Origin: Anaerolineales bacterium
GTDB lineage: Bacteria; Chloroflexota; Anaerolineae; Anaerolineales; Villigracilaceae
Assembly: GCA_014379595.1 (NCBI GenBank)
Contig: JACMLM010000057.1
Coordinates: 1 to 64,000, forward strand
Reading direction: 5' to 3'
DNA length: 64,000 nucleotides
Numbering within the stretch: position 1 is the stretch's first letter; each line of letters opens with the position of its first letter. The notes below the pieces were generated by a model that did no database searches, had not been told where the DNA came from, and was given only the letters and a program-made list of their open reading frames with translations. The position numbers were made by a program, and so were the translations under genes. Shown piece by piece: positions 62,204 through 64,000 of this stretch.

Positions 62204-64000
62204 ATGCTTATCGAACTCTTCAACAAGCCTGTTGGTTTCTTCCTGCTTATCATGACCATCATTCTAGTCACACCGTTGCTTTCGGAGCGGGTGAGGTTAC
62301 CAGGAATCATCGGCATCATTATCGGCGGCATGTTGATCGGTCCCTATGGATTCGGTCTTATGGAAGATAGCGACCGCATCCAATTTCTTTCGACAATTGG
62401 ATTGGTTTACCTCATGTTCAGTGCAGGCCTCGAAGTGGACATGCATCAGTTCATGCGTGTGCGTTCGCGGGCACTGGTTTTTGGTTTTATTACATTTATC
62501 TGTCCTCAACTAATGGGCATGGGGCTAGGTTATATTCTTGGGCTGGATTGGCTGGGAATGATTCTGCTCGGCTCTGCATTTGCATCTCATACACTGATTG
62601 CATTTCCGATTCTCACAAAACTTGGAGTGACCCGTAACGAAGCGATTGCGGTAACAGCGGGCGCAACCGTCCTTACCGATATTGCTGCTTTTATTGTCCT
62701 TGCAGTGGTGCTTGGCGCAAAAACAGGTGGTGGAGTCAGTGTAGGTTACTTTATTCAATTGCTGGTCTTACTTGCTATTTTTACTGCTGTAATTATTTTT
62801 GGCTTGCCTCGTTTGGGAAAGTTGATTTTTCAAAAGCTTACAGGTCGTGCACTTGAGTTTCAATTTGTAATTGTTGCTTTGTTTGTTGCTGCATTCGCTG
62901 CAGAGTTGATTGGTGTGCATGAAGTGGTGGGTGCATTTCTGGCAGGACTCGCGATTAACTCCATGCTGCCGCGCCATAGCCCAGTGATTGGTCATGTACT
63001 ATTCATTGGCGAATCATTTTTTATTCCAGTCTTTCTACTTTATAGCGGATTGATCACAGACCCACTCACGTTTCTTAAGAGTCCACAAACGATCATTGTT
63101 GCCATCGGTGTGACCATTGTTGCTTATGTTTCTAAATTCATCGCAGCATGGATCACAGCGCGTATTTATAAATACACCCGCTCTGAATTTTGGACGGTTT
63201 ATGGCTTGTCTCACGCTCAAGCAGCAGTGACGATTCCAACTTTGGTGATCGGTTTGGAAACTGGACTCTTTGACTCGACCCTCTTCAACGCAGCCATCTT
63301 GATGATTCTGCTCACTTCGATCACTTCGCCTCTCATCGTCCAGCGCTTCGCTCCTGACCTGAAAATTGTTAGTGAAGATGATAAGCCTTTGCCTCTCTTT
63401 GGGCAAATTCTCATATCAGTAACAGATGCGAAACAATCTGAAGGCCTTGTCTCTTTGGCAAGTTTGCTGGCACATGCATCTCATGGAAAAGTGTTATGTG
63501 TCAGTGTGGCACAGGATACGGGATATAACAAGGATAATAGTTTTTCTATTCATAAAGACTCACTTGGTCGTGTTCCCGAGTTATTAAATGACCCTGAAAC
63601 TGAGATCGAATTGATTCCACGTTTGGCTGCATCGCAGGCGCAGGGAATTTTGCAAACAGCTTATGAAAGAAATGCTTCGTTGATTCTCATGGGCTGGCGC
63701 GGCAAGCGCACTTTGCGCGAGAGCGTGCTTGGCTCCACGTTGGATGAAGTGATTTGGGGTTCAGATACACCCGTGATGGTTGGCAAACTTTCGCTGCCTT
63801 TGAACAGCATGAAACATGTCAATTTTATAATTCCACCGAAAACAGTTCCGCCGATTGTATTGCGGCGAATGCTTGAAGCCAACATCATTCTGGCTCAAGC
63901 ATTAAATGTGCCACTAAAAGTTATTGCAGACGAAGAGTATATGCAGATCGTAGAAGCACTGCTCGTTGCAACAGAATCAGATAGCGAGGTTAAGGTGGAA
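62204..64000 (+). CDS. Cation/proton antiporter with C-terminal USP-like domain, cut by window edge
   Basis: At least 599 residues, open at the window end. Residues 1 to about 390 are a CPA2 (KefB-type) antiporter of about twelve segments (LPGIIGIIIGGMLIGPYG, FSAGLEVDMHQF, TAGATVLTDIAAFIVLAV with the ion-binding TD, VVGAFLAGLAINSMLP). From about 400 a universal-stress-protein-like domain (LILMGWRGKRTLRESVLGSTLDEV) probably binds a nucleotide and regulates transport of K+ or Na+. SD TAGGAAA fits the ATG. No TrkA-N domain is seen up to the edge. Confidence 0.9.
   Translation, partial: MLIELFNKPVGFFLLIMTIILVTPLLSERVRLPGIIGIIIGGMLIGPYGFGLMEDSDRIQFLSTIGLVYLMFSAGLEVDMHQFMRVRSRALVFGFITFICPQLMGMGLGYILGLDWLGMILLGSAFASHTLIAFPILTKLGVTRNEAIAVTAGATVLTDIAAFIVLAVVLGAKTGGGVSVGYFIQLLVLLAIFTAVIIFGLPRLGKLIFQKLTGRALEFQFVIVALFVAAFAAELIGVHEVVGAFLAGLAINSMLPRHSPVIGHVLFIGESFFIPVFLLYSGLITDPLTFLKSPQTIIVAIGVTIVAYVSKFIAAWITARIYKYTRSEFWTVYGLSHAQAAVTIPTLVIGLETGLFDSTLFNAAILMILLTSITSPLIVQRFAPDLKIVSEDDKPLPLFGQILISVTDAKQSEGLVSLASLLAHASHGKVLCVSVAQDTGYNKDNSFSIHKDSLGRVPELLNDPETEIELIPRLAASQAQGILQTAYERNASLILMGWRGKRTLRESVLGSTLDEVIWGSDTPVMVGKLSLPLNSMKHVNFIIPPKTVPPIVLRRMLEANIILAQALNVPLKVIADEEYMQIVEALLVATESDSEVKVE

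Noticed and set aside
62297-63888. Several minus-strand frames at the right end
   Set aside because: All are antisense to the cation/proton antiporter, whose frame is open to the window edge with clear family motifs.

Overview
The window looks like a chromosomal segment of a Chloroflexota bacterium, probably of the Anaerolineae. This is inferred from gene content: a full coenzyme F420 cluster outside the actinobacteria and archaea, lipoproteins with Thr/Glu/Ala/Pro linkers, Ser/Thr/Pro-rich wall stalks, STAND-type ATPases, and several families of short palindromic repeats. No rRNA, tRNA, CRISPR array or complete transposon was seen. Coding density is high, most genes lie on the minus strand, and many neighbours overlap by 1 to 20 bases.

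Layout. 1-2905: two related histidine kinases, the first cut by the window edge. 2991-6426: a polar amino-acid ABC transporter followed by a dimethylarginine hydrolase, with a promoter and two strong hairpins. 6608-14730: NAD(P)HX repair enzyme, an SPFH protein with a C-terminal helix-turn-helix, XdhC, an unrecognised small gene, an orphan HepT-like gene, MazG, a CBS/DHH pyrophosphatase and an HD-GYP protein. 14966-26998: a molybdenum hydroxylase whose large subunit and FAD subunit are separated by an M16 peptidase, a CcrM-like adenine methyltransferase and a McrBC pair. 27109-30179: an ECF sigma factor and its probable membrane anti-sigma factor. 30320-35431: wall or lipid proteins, thioesterase, lipid kinase, MFS transporter and lipoproteins. 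35512-42910: F420 biosynthesis and use (LLM oxidoreductase, CofC, CofD, FbiB-type nitroreductase, PPOX flavoenzyme, small pyrophosphatase, CofE, F420:NADP reductase) running on from an SsnA-type amidohydrolase. 42913-47754: a membrane-anchored NACHT/HEAT protein, a zinc-ribbon coiled-coil protein and a class A beta-lactamase-like hydrolase. 47922-48881: proline dehydrogenase. 48930-54753: a nine-gene operon with dipeptidase, RidA, PLP lyase, KDPG aldolase and KDG kinase. 54935-64000: plus-strand genes, including a GT-C type membrane protein, aminotransferase, SUKH protein, PilZ protein, homocysteine methyltransferase and a cation/proton antiporter that runs off the end.

How genes work together. 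XdhC, the molybdenum subunit, the FAD subunit and SsnA together resemble the XdhD/YgfM/SsnA molybdenum-hydroxylase system, dispersed over about 33 kb. The F420 genes form one compact run that includes a pyrophosphatase able to remove the PPi made by CofC. In the PLP lyase operon, a dehydratase, RidA, KDG kinase and KDPG aldolase would make a coherent route for an amino sugar acid such as D-glucosaminate; this is a hypothesis.

The most unusual signals are short palindromic repeats read in frame inside genes (molybdenum hydroxylase, CofD, probably proline dehydrogenase), a hairpin that sequesters the whole Shine-Dalgarno sequence of the ECF sigma gene, a truncated second copy of the methyltransferase 5' end, loss of one iron-sulfur site in the molybdenum hydroxylase, and several apparently leaderless genes.
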